A stretch of 64,000 bases of DNA, taken from Deltaproteobacteria bacterium. Its GTDB lineage: Bacteria; Desulfobacterota; Desulfuromonadia; Geobacterales; Geobacteraceae. Below the pieces are notes generated by a model. It was not told where the DNA came from. It saw only the letters and a list, made by a program, of their open reading frames with translations, and did not search any database. Location of the stretch: assembly GCA_009668975.1 (NCBI GenBank), contig SBEG01000007.1, forward strand, positions 124,001-188,000, written 5' to 3'. This document shows, piece after piece, positions 14,817 through 24,224 of the stretch; position 1 is the stretch's first letter, and the number at the start of each line of letters is the position of its first letter. Both the position numbers and the translations under genes were made by a program.

Positions 14817-15725
14817 TTAGTTCGACTTCTGGTCTCCCGACTCAAAACCAAAAACCCCCATCTGCCCGCAAATCTGCCGAAACTCATCATCCGGTCCGGC
14901 CGTAACGGTAACCACACGTCCATCCCGCCCTTCGAAGGTCATGGAGCGGCAGTGCAGCATCATGCGGGGAGCGGCAACTCCGTGGTAGGTGGAATCGCCG
15001 ACGATCGGAAGTCCGCAGTGCTCCAGATGGACCCGAATTTGATGAGTCCTTCCGGTCAGGGGACGCGCCTCCAGCAGGGCCGCTCCTTCGCCCTGCGCCA
15101 CAAGCCGGAATCCGGTCTGCGCCTCCTTGCCCGGCCTGGCCACACCGTAGCGGGCCGAGCCGACTTTCGCAATCGGCTGGTCCACCAGCCACTCCCCGGC
15201 AGGAGGACTGCCGCCCACCAGGGCCAGATAGCGCTTCTCCACCCGCCCCTCCTTCAACAACCGGGACAGCCGGGCCGCAGCAGCGCGATTCTTCGGAAAG
15301 AGCATCACCCCGGAGGTCCCGCGATCCAGACGATGGATAATCCGCACTGGGTCGCCGTGCGCAGCGCACTTCAGGTACACCCCGATCGCATACTCCACGG
15401 TACCCTTCAGCTGGTAGGGTGTCCGTTGGGAATTAAAACCGGCCGGTTTGCAGATCCCCACCACCTCATCATCTTCATAGAGAATCGACTCGGCGGTATA
15501 AACCAGCTCCCTGAAACGCTCCGGCTCCATCACTCCCAGGACAATCTCGTCCCCCCGGCGCAAGGTTCGGGAGGCAACCCGCACCATGACACCATTCACC
15601 GTGCAGCCCCCCAGATCAACAATCCGCCGCACCCGGGTCTTTGACAGCGACTCAAACAACAGCGCCGCACCATCATCCAAGCGCATCCCAGCTTGCGCCG
15701 CCGCCACCGTTTCCTTCAGAATCAT
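14817..15725 (-). CDS. RluA-family pseudouridine synthase
   Basis: Isomerises uridine in rRNA or tRNA; the exact target is unknown. It has an N-terminal S4-like RNA-binding part (LFESLSKTRVRRIVDLGG, then TVNG), the catalytic HRLDRGTSGVMLFPK and the late motif ARPLTGRTHQIRVHL. I chose the ATG at 15725 because of the AAGGGG site six bases upstream (302 residues); longer starts at 15761 and 15788 are possible. It is not RluD, which is encoded separately at 20417. The gene stands alone on the minus strand. Confidence 0.85.
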   Translation of the reverse strand: MILKETVAAAQAGMRLDDGAALLFESLSKTRVRRIVDLGGCTVNGVMVRVASRTLRRGDEIVLGVMEPERFRELVYTAESILYEDDEVVGICKPAGFNSQRTPYQLKGTVEYAIGVYLKCAAHGDPVRIIHRLDRGTSGVMLFPKNRAAAARLSRLLKEGRVEKRYLALVGGSPPAGEWLVDQPIAKVGSARYGVARPGKEAQTGFRLVAQGEGAALLEARPLTGRTHQIRVHLEHCGLPIVGDSTYHGVAAPRMMLHCRSMTFEGRDGRVVTVTAGPDDEFRQICGQMGVFGFESGDQKSN

Positions 15726-15799
15726 GCGTATCCCCTTCTCCCGTTCACTGCTACCAGCCATGGTAATCGCTTGCCGGGAAAAGTTCAAGCCAACTTGCA

Positions 15800-16164
15800 G
15801 AAAACAGTTTTGCGTTAGTTTGTTGGTGATTTGCGTTGAAAGCAGAACAAACCATATACCATCGGCTAATCCGGAGGTTGTATTATAAACCGCTCAAAGC
15901 GGAAAATGTAGACCTTGAGAAGCTTGAAGGCGTTCAGGCAGGTATTGTTGAAATTGGCAATTCAAATGATATGGTACTTGCACTCCCATGCGGAATGACT
16001 TAAACTTTCAACGTTATCCAAGGGATGCTTCCTGTTTTTGAAGCTTTCCAGCGGTTCCCGGGAGTCTGTCATTTTATCCCGGAACTGTTAAACTCCTCAG
16101 GCCCGCTGACAATGCCAAGGGGGGGCCATCAGACTAATAAGGATTTGGCGGTTATACTAATAAA
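15800..16164. other. Intergenic region with heptad repeat and a gene remnant
   Basis: Contains a degenerate heptad-repeat copy (15800-15842) and a short open frame from TTG 15878 to the stop at 16001-16003 (41 codons; GGAGG directly before it) whose product (for example VDLEKLEGVQAGIVEIGNS) looks protein-like but is not recognised. It is probably the tail of a lost gene. The remainder (16004-16164) shows nothing clear. Confidence 0.4.
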
Positions 16165-17043
16165 ATGTCGACAACTCCACATGTGAAAGGTTACACCCAA
16201 AACTGGGTTGATTGCCACTGCCACATCCTGCCCAACCTCGACGACGGCGCCAAGGAACTCAGCGAGTCTTTAGCTATTGCCGCAATCCTCGTCGAGGCCG
16301 GCTTCAGTGAAGTCCACTGCACCCCGCACTCAATCTCCGGTGCCTACGAAGCCTCACCGGTCCGGGTTCGCCAGACGACCCTGGAGCTTCAGGAAGCGCT
16401 GGACAAAGCCGGCATCCCGCTTCGCGTCTTCGCCGCAAGTGAGTACTACGGTGACGAATTCCTGCCAGCCCGGCTGCACGACCCGTTACCCCTTGGCAGC
16501 ACGAACATGATCCTGATGGAAGCCCCCCTCCAGGCAACCCCTCCTCTCCTGAGTTCCATCGCCTACCAGGTTGTCCTGCGCGGCCACACGCCGCTTATCG
16601 CCCACCCGGAACGCTGCGCCCTGCTACAGCCCGACGAGAATTCCAAGAGGGTCTTTAACTCGATCCTCAGTTCAGTACTACGCTTCGCTAACACCAGGTT
16701 CAGAACTCAGAACCCAGAATTCAAAACTCAAAACGCGGCATTTCCGGAACAAACACTCCCGGAAATTCTGCTCTCAATGGGTTGCCGTTTCCAGGGAAAC
16801 CTGGGTAGCTTCGCCGGGATCTACGGCGAACGGGTCAAACATGCAGCGATCAAGAATCTCCAGAACGGTCTCTACGGCTGCCTCGGCAGCGACGCCCACT
16901 CCTCACGCGGACTGGCAAGCTGGCTGCGGCAAGGATTGCGGGAAGTTGAGAGTCATGTGGGAGTGGACGGGTTAGCAGCGTTGCTTGCGGGACCTACTGC
17001 CGCGACGAGAACGCCTGAAAAGAAGCAGGTCGCCGCGAATTAA
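16165..17043 (+). CDS. CpsB/CapC-type PHP-domain phosphatase with an in-frame repeat insertion
   Basis: PHP-family tyrosine phosphatase/metallohydrolase associated with polysaccharide synthesis. Metal-binding motifs: D16-C-H18-C-H20, CTPHS, IAHPERC and GSDAHSS, all present. The family is usually about 240-260 residues; this one is 292. The excess comes from a stretch near residues 170-195 encoded by five exact 7-bp units (16701-16735), giving RFRTQNPEFKTQN, which interrupts the region after the HPERC motif. Since the frame is kept, the protein may still fold. No BY-kinase gene is seen nearby. Start chosen by homology; the ribosome-binding site is weak. Confidence 0.8.
   Translation: MSTTPHVKGYTQNWVDCHCHILPNLDDGAKELSESLAIAAILVEAGFSEVHCTPHSISGAYEASPVRVRQTTLELQEALDKAGIPLRVFAASEYYGDEFLPARLHDPLPLGSTNMILMEAPLQATPPLLSSIAYQVVLRGHTPLIAHPERCALLQPDENSKRVFNSILSSVLRFANTRFRTQNPEFKTQNAAFPEQTLPEILLSMGCRFQGNLGSFAGIYGERVKHAAIKNLQNGLYGCLGSDAHSSRGLASWLRQGLREVESHVGVDGLAALLAGPTAATRTPEKKQVAAN
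16701..16735 (+). repeat. Five tandem 7-bp units inside a coding sequence
   Basis: CAGAACT, CAGAACC, CAGAATT, CAAAACT, CAAAACG in direct succession. These are the same kind of units as in the intergenic heptad repeats, here within the PHP phosphatase gene. Confidence 0.85.
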
Positions 17044-17490
17044 TGTCTGAATTCTGATCTGGTTATTCATCCGTGCACATCTTGCGTTCATCCGTATCTA
17101 CGAAGATTTTTTAAGCTGATAACATTAGAGAAGATATTCTATCAACATTTAGATTTCCCATCTTCCTCTGAAATGACAGCAATACATGCTGAAATGCCGG
17201 CAAACCATCTAAACAAAGGCCACTTCGCACCTTTCACTGTTCACAAACCACAGCTATCAAAACTGGCCCCATCGTCACAGCATGGCGTCACAATAGAAAC
17301 AATAACACCATTTCAGGTAATAACATTTCCTGGTGATGTTTCAATAAGAATTGTTTTGCTTACTGTTTTTTTTTGATAGTATCTTTTATTTGTAAAAGCT
17401 CCGGAGAAGTAAGAAGCGAAAGGTACGAAGAAAAAAAATATTATTCACGTCTGACATCTTACACCTCAGTAAATCTTCAGGAGATTGATC
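17044..17490. other. Intergenic region, no gene recognised
   Basis: About 450 bp between the PHP phosphatase and the nucleotide-sugar dehydrogenase, more AT-rich than its neighbours. A short frame at 17173-17376 has no coding character. I see no clear hairpin or promoter apart from the AGGAG ribosome-binding site at its end. Confidence 0.4.
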
Positions 17491-18768
17491 GTGTCCAGAA
17501 AAGTATCAGTAATCGGCCTCGGCTATGTGGGACTCCCCGTGGCAGTGGCATTTGGCAAAAAAAACAGAACCATCGGTTTTGACGTGAACCCTGAGCGGAT
17601 CCGCGAGTTGCGTGAAGGTCATGACCGGACCGGAGAAATAACCTCCGCGGAACTTGCCGAAACCGACCTCCTCTTGACCGCGACCATCGATGAGTTGCGG
17701 CAAGCCGACTTTCACATCGTTGCAGTGCCGACTCCGGTGGATGACGCCAAACGTCCTGACCTGACGCTGTTGCTGAAGGCTTCGGAAACGGTCGGAAAAG
17801 CGCTGAAAAAAGGGGACATCGTCGTTTATGAGTCCACGGTCTATCCCGGTGCCACCGAGGAGGAATGCGTCCCGGTTTTGGAGCAGGTCTCCGGGCTCAC
17901 CTGCTGCAAGGACTTCACCGTTGGCTACAGCCCCGAGCGGATCAATCCCGGCGACAAGGAGCACACCTTCACCAAGATTAAAAAGGTTGTCTCCGGTTCC
18001 GACCGGGAGACCCTTGAGATTGTTGCCTCGGTGTACGAAACAGTGGTAACGGCCGGGGTACATCGGGCCGCCAGCATCAAGGTTGCCGAAGCGGCCAAGG
18101 TCATCGAGAACACCCAGCGTGACCTGAACATAGCCCTGATGAACGAACTGGCGCTGATTTTCGACCGGATCGGCATCGACACCCTCGACGTCCTGGAGGC
18201 GGCCGGCACCAAATGGAATTTCCTCCCCTTCCGTCCCGGCCTGGTTGGTGGTCACTGCATCGGAGTCGATCCCTACTACTTGACCCACAAGGCGGAAAAG
18301 ATCGGCTACATCCCCCAGGTGATCCTGGCGGGACGGAGAATCAACGACGGTGTCGGCAAATTCATCGCCCAACGCACGATACGGGAGATGATCCACGCCG
18401 GCCAGAATATTCTCGGCTCCACTGTTACCGTCCTGGGCCTCACTTTCAAAGAAGATTGCCCGGACATCCGTAATTCCAAGGTAATCGACATCATCCGGGA
18501 ACTTCAGGAGTATGGGATTACTGTCCAGGTCCATGACCCCTTGGCCGATCCGGCCGAAGTGCGGCACGAATACGGACTGGACATGGTAACCTTCGATCAG
18601 CTTCAACCAGCCGCTGCCGTTGTAGTGGCGGTTGCCCATCAGAGCTACCGGAACATGCAGGCACCAGAATTCAAGGCACTGTTGAATGGTTCGGTTCTGG
18701 TGGACGTTAAAGGGATGTTGGTACCGGAAGAAGTGGCAGACCTGGGAATCAGGTTTTGGCGGTTGTAG
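17491..18768 (+). CDS. Nucleotide-sugar dehydrogenase (UDP-HexNAc 6-dehydrogenase, TviB/WbpO-like)
   Basis: Oxidises a UDP-N-acetylhexosamine to the uronic acid with NAD, a precursor for surface polysaccharide. The N-terminal Rossmann motif is VIGLGYVGLPVA; YSPERINPGD and GGHCIGVDPYYL with catalytic C256 mark the family. The GTG at 17491 is preferred over the TTG at 17485 because AGGAG lies 8 bases upstream. Length is 425 residues, as usual. The next gene is a phosphomannomutase, so this part makes sugar precursors, probably for the polysaccharide locus at 35-50 kb. The exact substrate cannot be fixed. Confidence 0.88.
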   Translation: MSRKVSVIGLGYVGLPVAVAFGKKNRTIGFDVNPERIRELREGHDRTGEITSAELAETDLLLTATIDELRQADFHIVAVPTPVDDAKRPDLTLLLKASETVGKALKKGDIVVYESTVYPGATEEECVPVLEQVSGLTCCKDFTVGYSPERINPGDKEHTFTKIKKVVSGSDRETLEIVASVYETVVTAGVHRAASIKVAEAAKVIENTQRDLNIALMNELALIFDRIGIDTLDVLEAAGTKWNFLPFRPGLVGGHCIGVDPYYLTHKAEKIGYIPQVILAGRRINDGVGKFIAQRTIREMIHAGQNILGSTVTVLGLTFKEDCPDIRNSKVIDIIRELQEYGITVQVHDPLADPAEVRHEYGLDMVTFDQLQPAAAVVVAVAHQSYRNMQAPEFKALLNGSVLVDVKGMLVPEEVADLGIRFWRL

Positions 18769-18875
18769 TTTCACTGCATTATATCGTCAGATTTTCTGCT
18801 CATTGCGCTTTTCGCTGAGTTTCGAGGCCCTGAGAGCGCTGAATGAGCCTTGATTTCGCATTTATTGGAGATGGC

Positions 18876-20240
18876 ATGGAAAAACTTACCTGTTTCAAAG
18901 CATACGACATCCGCGGCAAACTCGGCGACGAGTTGAACGAGGAGGTCGCCTACCGGATCGGCCGGGCTTTCGGCCAGTTCCTGAAACCGCGCCGGGTGGC
19001 GGTGGGAGGCGATGTACGGCTGACCAGCGAAGCTTTGAAAGCTGCCCTGACAGAGGGGCTGTTGGACTCCGGAGCCGATGTGGTCGATCTCGGCCTGACC
19101 GGGACTGAAGAAGTGTATTTTGCCGCCTTTCACCTGGGCGTGGACGGCGGCATCGAAGTAACCGCCAGCCACAACCCGGCAGATTACAACGGCATGAAGC
19201 TGGTGCGCGGCGGAGCGAAGCCGATCAGCGGTGATACCGGTCTGAAAGAAATCCAGCGTCTGGCGGAAGAAAACAATTTCCCGCCGTCAACCCGGCGTGG
19301 CAGCCTGACCAGCGTGAGTATCCTGGCAGACTATGTCGAGCACCTGCTCGGCTATCTGGACCTGTCGTGCCTGCGCCCGCTGAAACTGGTGGTCAATGCC
19401 GGAAATGGCGCGGCCGGGCATGTGATCGATGCCCTGGAAGAACGTCTGGCAGCGGCAAACGTCCCGCTCCAGTTCATCAAGGTCCACCACGAGCCGGACG
19501 GCACCTTCCCAAACGGCATACCCAACCCGTTACTGCCGGAATGCCGCGCCGCCACCGCTGAAGCGGTACGGGCCAACGGCGCAGATGCCGGCATCGCCTG
19601 GGACGGCGATTTCGACCGCTGCTTCCTCTTCGACGACCGGGGCGAATTCATCGAAGGCTACTACATCGTCGGTCTCTTGGCCGAAGCCTTCCTGCTCAAA
19701 TATCCGGGGGAAAAGATCATTCATGATCCGCGCCTTACCTGGAACACAATAGATATGGTCACCGCCGCCGGCGGTATCCCGATCCAGAGCAAGACCGGCC
19801 ACGCCTTCATCAAGGAACGGATGCGTGCCGAAGACGCCATCTACGGTGGCGAGATGAGCGCCCACCATTATTTCCGCGACTTCGCCTATTGCGACAGCGG
19901 CATGATCCCCTGGCTGCTGGTGGTGGAACTGATGAGCCGTCACCAGTCTTCCCTTTCGGCACTGGTGAGCGAACGCATGGCGCTGTTCCCCTCGCCCGGC
20001 GAGATCAACTCCACTGTCGCAGACCCGCGTGCCGTACTGCAACGGGTGGAAGAATACTTCTCCGGCACGGATACCGAGATCGACCGCACAGATGGCCTGA
20101 GCATGGTCTTTGAAAACTGGCGTTTCAATCTGCGGATGTCCAACACCGAACCGGTGATCCGGCTGAATGTGGAAACGCGCGGAGACAGTGAACTGATGGA
20201 AAGAAAGACAGGGTTGTTGCTTCATTTAATCAGAGGTTAG
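18876..20240 (+). CDS. Phosphomannomutase/phosphoglucomutase
   Basis: Interconverts hexose 6- and 1-phosphates, making mannose-1-P or glucose-1-P for sugar nucleotides. [12 protein letters not shown] at the start, phosphoserine S98 in [12 protein letters not shown], the metal loop [11 protein letters not shown] and the late [10 protein letters not shown] are the expected motifs in order. The ATG at 18876 has GGAG at spacing 5 and gives 454 residues; a longer start at 18843 is less likely. It follows the nucleotide-sugar dehydrogenase on the same strand, consistent with precursor supply for exopolysaccharide. Confidence 0.9.
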   Translation: MEKLTCFKAYDIRGKLGDELNEEVAYRIGRAFGQFLKPRRVAVGGDVRLTSEALKAALTEGLLDSGADVVDLGLTGTEEVYFAAFHLGVDGGIEVTASHNPADYNGMKLVRGGAKPISGDTGLKEIQRLAEENNFPPSTRRGSLTSVSILADYVEHLLGYLDLSCLRPLKLVVNAGNGAAGHVIDALEERLAAANVPLQFIKVHHEPDGTFPNGIPNPLLPECRAATAEAVRANGADAGIAWDGDFDRCFLFDDRGEFIEGYYIVGLLAEAFLLKYPGEKIIHDPRLTWNTIDMVTAAGGIPIQSKTGHAFIKERMRAEDAIYGGEMSAHHYFRDFAYCDSGMIPWLLVVELMSRHQSSLSALVSERMALFPSPGEINSTVADPRAVLQRVEEYFSGTDTEIDRTDGLSMVFENWRFNLRMSNTEPVIRLNVETRGDSELMERKTGLLLHLIRG

Positions 20241-20416
20241 TTTTCGGCTTAGGTGCGAATGATTTCTCCGCAAAAATCCTACGTGACTGTTTTGCTGTCG
20301 CAAAGTCTCGTATCCAGCGAATCACTACCCTCAAAACTCGATCCGGTTTTTATCGAAATCAAAATATCAAAAACTAAAAACTGTTTTTTCCCCCGAAACT
20401 CCTGTATCCTGTAACC

Positions 20417-21397
20417 GTGAAAAGCATAGAATTGACCTACCCCTTTGACAATTCGCCGGAGCGTCTCGACCTGTTTATTTCCCGTGAGGTTCCTGATTTG
20501 ACCCGCTCCGCTGTTCAGCGCCTGATTGACACAGGGCTGATCACCGTGAATGGTGTCCCGCCCCGTCCTTCCCTGAAACTGAAGGGCGGCGAGCAGATCT
20601 TTATAGAAATCCCCCCGCCAACGCCAGCTGTGCCCCTCGCTGAAGAGCTTCCCCTGGCGATTCTCTACGAAGACAGTGACCTGATCGTCCTGGACAAGGC
20701 GGCCGGAATGTCGGTACATCCCGGAGCCGGGAACCCTGACGGAACCCTGGTGAATGCCCTGCTCTGCCACTGTGATGATCTTTCCGGAATTGGCGGCGAG
20801 ATCCGCCCGGGAATCGTGCACCGCATCGATAAGGACACCACCGGCGTCATCGTGGTGGCGAAAAACGATCGTGCCCACCTGGAGTTGGCCCGCCAGTTCC
20901 AGGAGCACAGCATCAAACGGGTCTATTTTGCCCTGGTCTATGGTTCGCCAAAAACCGATAAGGGCCGGATCGAATCGGCCATCGGCCGCCACCCGGTGGA
21001 CCGGAAGAAGATGTCGGGCAACGCTCGCCGGGGCAAGCTTGCCGTAACCCACTGGAAGGTGATTGGCCGCTACGGGCCGGTAACGGCCGTGGAACTGCGC
21101 CTGGAAACCGGCCGCACTCACCAGATTCGCGTCCATCTCTCCGAAGCGGGCTTTCCGCTCCTGGGAGACCCGGTCTACGGCAGCTCCGGCCGCCTTACCG
21201 GACTAAAGGATCCGGTACTTCAGGCACTGATCAGGAAATTGGGACGACAGGCGCTTCACGCCCGCATTCTCGGCTTTCTCCATCCGGTCAGCGGCGAGTT
21301 CCTGGAATTCTCCTCACCACTGCCGGAGGACATGGCCCGGATTCTTGAACACCTAAACAATTCAGTTTTGAGTGATGAGTTAATAACAAAAACTTGA
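20417..21397 (+). CDS. rluD: Pseudouridine synthase, RluD-like
   Basis: Makes pseudouridines in helix 69 of 23S rRNA if it is true RluD. It has an S4 domain at the N-terminus (RLDLFISREVPDLTRSAVQR), the catalytic GIVHRIDKDTTGV with D138 and ETGRTHQIRVHLSEAGFPLL. Starts with GTG at 20417; no obvious ribosome-binding site. The C-terminal end (NNSVLSDELITKT) runs through a heptad repeat copy, so the last ~13 residues are probably not ancestral. It is followed by pgeF, the usual neighbour of rluD. Confidence 0.88.
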   Translation: MKSIELTYPFDNSPERLDLFISREVPDLTRSAVQRLIDTGLITVNGVPPRPSLKLKGGEQIFIEIPPPTPAVPLAEELPLAILYEDSDLIVLDKAAGMSVHPGAGNPDGTLVNALLCHCDDLSGIGGEIRPGIVHRIDKDTTGVIVVAKNDRAHLELARQFQEHSIKRVYFALVYGSPKTDKGRIESAIGRHPVDRKKMSGNARRGKLAVTHWKVIGRYGPVTAVELRLETGRTHQIRVHLSEAGFPLLGDPVYGSSGRLTGLKDPVLQALIRKLGRQALHARILGFLHPVSGEFLEFSSPLPEDMARILEHLNNSVLSDELITKT

Positions 21398-21475
21398 AAC
21401 AGATGATGAATACGCAGCGTAATCCCTCAAAACGCAACACATAACACTCAAAACCGCCTCTCAAAAGGAGCTTCC

Positions 21476-22276
21476 GTGCAGTTACAGAAATCAGGTAAAG
21501 TCCACTATTTCAGTTCGCAATTGCTGGCCGCCCCGGGCATTTCGGCCCAAGGTTTTACCACCCGCCACGAAGGGGTCTCGCGCCCTCCTTATAACTCTCT
21601 GAACCTGGGTCTTTCTACCCAGGACTCCTGCCACAGCGTCGAGGGAAACCGGAGCCTGCTGGCCAGGGCCTTCGGCACCCGGTTGGAACGGCTTGTTTCC
21701 GTCACCCAGGTGCATGGCGCTGATCTTTTGGTACTGGACGAGCCCAACGAAGATTTTTCTCATTTCCAGAAACTGGAGTGCGATGGAATCGTCACCAATC
21801 AGCCCGGGGTGATGATCGGCATTTGCGTGGCGGACTGTGTTCCGATCCTTCTTCTGGATCCGGTGAAGCGGGTAATTGCCGCCCTGCATGCCGGCTGGAA
21901 GGGAACCGCCCAGGGCATCGCCAGAAAAGGGGTTGATGCAATGGTTACTGTCTTCGACTCTGATCCCAGCACCATCCTCGCTTCAATCGGTCCGGCAATC
22001 GGCCCCTGCTGCTACGAGGTGGACGCCCCGGTGGCTGAGGCTTTCCGCACCGGGACCATACCGTTCGAATCCATTGCCAAGGCCTCCGGCCCCGGCAAAT
22101 GGCGGCTGGACCTGACTGAAGCCAACCGCAATCAGCTGTTCCGGGCCGGTCTCGAAGAAAAGAACGTGGAAGCGAGCAGCCTCTGTGTTTCTTGCGAAAA
22201 GGACCTGTTCTTCTCCTATCGGCGAGACAAGGGCGAAACCGGCCGCCAGATGGGCTTTATTATGCTGCAAGACTAA
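21476..22276 (+). CDS. pgeF: PgeF-type purine nucleoside phosphorylase / laccase-domain protein
   Basis: YfiH/PgeF family: a zinc enzyme with purine nucleoside phosphorylase or adenosine deaminase activity, linked to peptidoglycan quality control. Motifs: TQVHGADLLVLD, GICVADCVPILLLD and ALHAGWKGTAQG supply the zinc ligands His, Cys and His; GPAIGPCCYEVD also fits. The GTG start at 21476 is preceded by AAGGAG. 266 residues, as usual. It follows rluD, its common partner. Two heptad-repeat copies lie in the spacer between them. Confidence 0.9.
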   Translation: MQLQKSGKVHYFSSQLLAAPGISAQGFTTRHEGVSRPPYNSLNLGLSTQDSCHSVEGNRSLLARAFGTRLERLVSVTQVHGADLLVLDEPNEDFSHFQKLECDGIVTNQPGVMIGICVADCVPILLLDPVKRVIAALHAGWKGTAQGIARKGVDAMVTVFDSDPSTILASIGPAIGPCCYEVDAPVAEAFRTGTIPFESIAKASGPGKWRLDLTEANRNQLFRAGLEEKNVEASSLCVSCEKDLFFSYRRDKGETGRQMGFIMLQD

Positions 22277-22438
22277 TATTGAGTTGTGAGCTGGTAAAAC
22301 CTCGTAGAGGCTTGTAGCTCGAGACTGATGGCTGGATTAATCGGAAAAGATGCGGATTACTGAGCCCCTCTGACCCTGCGCTCTCCAACTCAACACTTAA
22401 AACTCACAACTCATCACTGATTTTCTGAGGGGGTTTTC

Positions 22439-23449
22439 ATGGCTAAAATTCTTGTCACCGGCGCTGCCGGTTTTATCGGCTTTCACTTGACCCGGCGGCT
22501 GCTGGAGCGGGGCGATGAGGTGGTCGGCTTCGATAATCTGAACGACTATTATGACGTGACCCTGAAAGAAGCCCGGCTAAAGCAGCTGGAGGGGCGCAAC
22601 GGCTTTACCTTCATCAGGGGTGACCTGGCAGACCGGGACGGGATGGCTCGGCTTTTTGCGCAAGGGCAGTTCAACAAGGTTGTGCACCTGGCAGCCCAGG
22701 CCGGGGTCCGTTACTCGCTGATAAACCCGCATGCCTATATCGACAGCAACATCAGCGGTTTCATGAATATCCTCGAAGGCTGCCGGCACAACGGTGTTGA
22801 ACACCTGGCCTATGCCTCTTCCAGCTCGGTGTATGGCGCCAACACCCGGATGCCTTTTTCCGTGCATGATAACGTTGACCATCCGGTTTCCCTCTATGCC
22901 GCAACAAAGAAGGCCAACGAACTGATGGCCCACACCTATGCCAGCCTCTACCAGATCCCCTGCACCGGCCTGCGTTTTTTCACCGTCTACGGCCCATGGG
23001 GGCGCCCCGACATGGCGCTCTTTCTCTTTACCCGAGCAATTCTGGAGGGAAAACCTATCGATGTCTTCAACGAAGGAAAGATGCGGCGGGATTTCACCTT
23101 TGTGGACGATATCGTCGAGGGCGTCATTCGGGTCACGGACCGGACCGCAACGGCAAACCCGGCCTGGAGCGGAGATCAGCCCGACCCCGGCACCAGCTAT
23201 GCGCCGTACCGGATTTACAATATTGGCAACAACAGCCCGGTGGAGCTGCTCCGCTTCATCGAGGTCCTGGAAGAAAAGCTCGGCAAGAAGGCGATCCGGA
23301 ATCTGCTCCCCATTCAGCCGGGAGATGTTCCCGCGACTTGCGCCGATGTGGACGACTTGATGAGGGATGCCGGTTTTGCAGCGAAAACGACGATTGAAGA
23401 AGGGATTGGGCGGTTTGTGGATTGGTACCGAAATTACTACCAGTGTTGA
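22439..23449 (+). CDS. NAD-dependent epimerase, UDP-glucuronate 4-epimerase type
   Basis: A short-chain dehydrogenase-fold sugar epimerase converting UDP-glucuronate to UDP-galacturonate. [19 protein letters not shown] binds [20 protein letters not shown] is typical of the uronate epimerase branch; the active site has the serine/YAATKK motif ([13 protein letters not shown]). Strong ribosome-binding site (GAGGGGG). Length 336 is normal. It ends YYQC-stop, with CAG TGT TGA supplied by a heptad repeat copy. It probably supplies precursors for the exopolysaccharide. Confidence 0.88.
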   Translation: MAKILVTGAAGFIGFHLTRRLLERGDEVVGFDNLNDYYDVTLKEARLKQLEGRNGFTFIRGDLADRDGMARLFAQGQFNKVVHLAAQAGVRYSLINPHAYIDSNISGFMNILEGCRHNGVEHLAYASSSSVYGANTRMPFSVHDNVDHPVSLYAATKKANELMAHTYASLYQIPCTGLRFFTVYGPWGRPDMALFLFTRAILEGKPIDVFNEGKMRRDFTFVDDIVEGVIRVTDRTATANPAWSGDQPDPGTSYAPYRIYNIGNNSPVELLRFIEVLEEKLGKKAIRNLLPIQPGDVPATCADVDDLMRDAGFAAKTTIEEGIGRFVDWYRNYYQC

Positions 23450-23565
23450 GTTTTTGATTTTTGGTGTTGGGTTGAAACCGGCTGACCTTGTCAGGTAATG
23501 CCGAGTATGGCCAAAAGCATTTATCTCCTACGAAAACAGGTAAATTTTAACGAATAGAGCCCTGG

Positions 23566-23605
23566 AACAACGAAACCCCTGCAAAACTGCAGGGGTTTCG
23601 TTGTT
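23566..23605. terminator. Strong 18-bp hairpin, terminator-like
   Basis: AACAACGAAACCCCTGCA and TGCAGGGGTTTCGTTGTT pair perfectly around an AAAC loop. It sits between the epimerase gene (plus) and lspA (minus), both converging on it. There is no long T-run, so it may act in both directions. Confidence 0.75.
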
Positions 23606-23735
23606 CATTCGCGATATTCACGGCTACTATTGGTATATGTCCGTAGCCGACGCCCGGAATCGAGATTCATTTCGTCTCCTTCGTGGCGGAAAAGACGTTA
23701 CCACTCTCACCAACTCAAATCAAAAAACCAAAAAC

Positions 23736-24224
23736 TCACAAGCTCCCTTTTTTTCTCTTCTCTTCCAGAATCATATCAAACACCAGCAACCCGACCCCGA
23801 CGCAGATGGCCGAATCAGCGACGTTAAAAGCAGGCCAATAGTGCCCGTGCCAGTGGACGGAAAGAAAGTCGACCACTTCGCCGAGGCGGACCCGGTCGAT
23901 GAGATTGCCGAGCGCACCGGACAGGACCAGCGACAACCCCCAGGCGCTGAGTTTCTGGTCAGGCCTCAGTTTGCAGAATATTATGACGATAACCACTGCC
24001 GCAAAAAGTGAAACACCAATCAGAAACGGCAGCCGGATGCTGCTGTCCCGCAGAACGCCGAAAGCCGCGCCCTGGTTGCGGGCGTGGACGATGTCAAAGA
24101 AATTTCTGATGACCGGAATGCTGCTGTGCAGTTCCATGGTCCGGACAATGATCAGCTTGGTCGCCTGATCAAGGACGATCAGCGGGATGGCGATGGTGGC
24201 GAGGAACAGATATTTGTTTTTCAT
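23736..24224 (-). CDS. lspA: Lipoprotein signal peptidase (signal peptidase II)
   Basis: Inner-membrane aspartic protease that cleaves prolipoprotein signal peptides. 162 residues with four membrane helices; conserved DQATKLIIV, then GNLIDRVRLGEVVDFL and PAFNVADSAICVG holding the two catalytic aspartates. Its start overlaps the ileS stop by four bases, the classic ileS-lspA operon. Confidence 0.95.
   Translation of the reverse strand: MKNKYLFLATIAIPLIVLDQATKLIIVRTMELHSSIPVIRNFFDIVHARNQGAAFGVLRDSSIRLPFLIGVSLFAAVVIVIIFCKLRPDQKLSAWGLSLVLSGALGNLIDRVRLGEVVDFLSVHWHGHYWPAFNVADSAICVGVGLLVFDMILEEKRKKGSL

Noticed and set aside
17173..17376. 67-residue open frame
   Set aside because: No ribosome-binding site, no domain, and composition like the surrounding non-coding DNA.
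17506..18774. Long 422-residue frame antisense to the nucleotide-sugar dehydrogenase
   Set aside because: Mirror of a GC-rich gene; the plus-strand product has clear motifs while this one has none.
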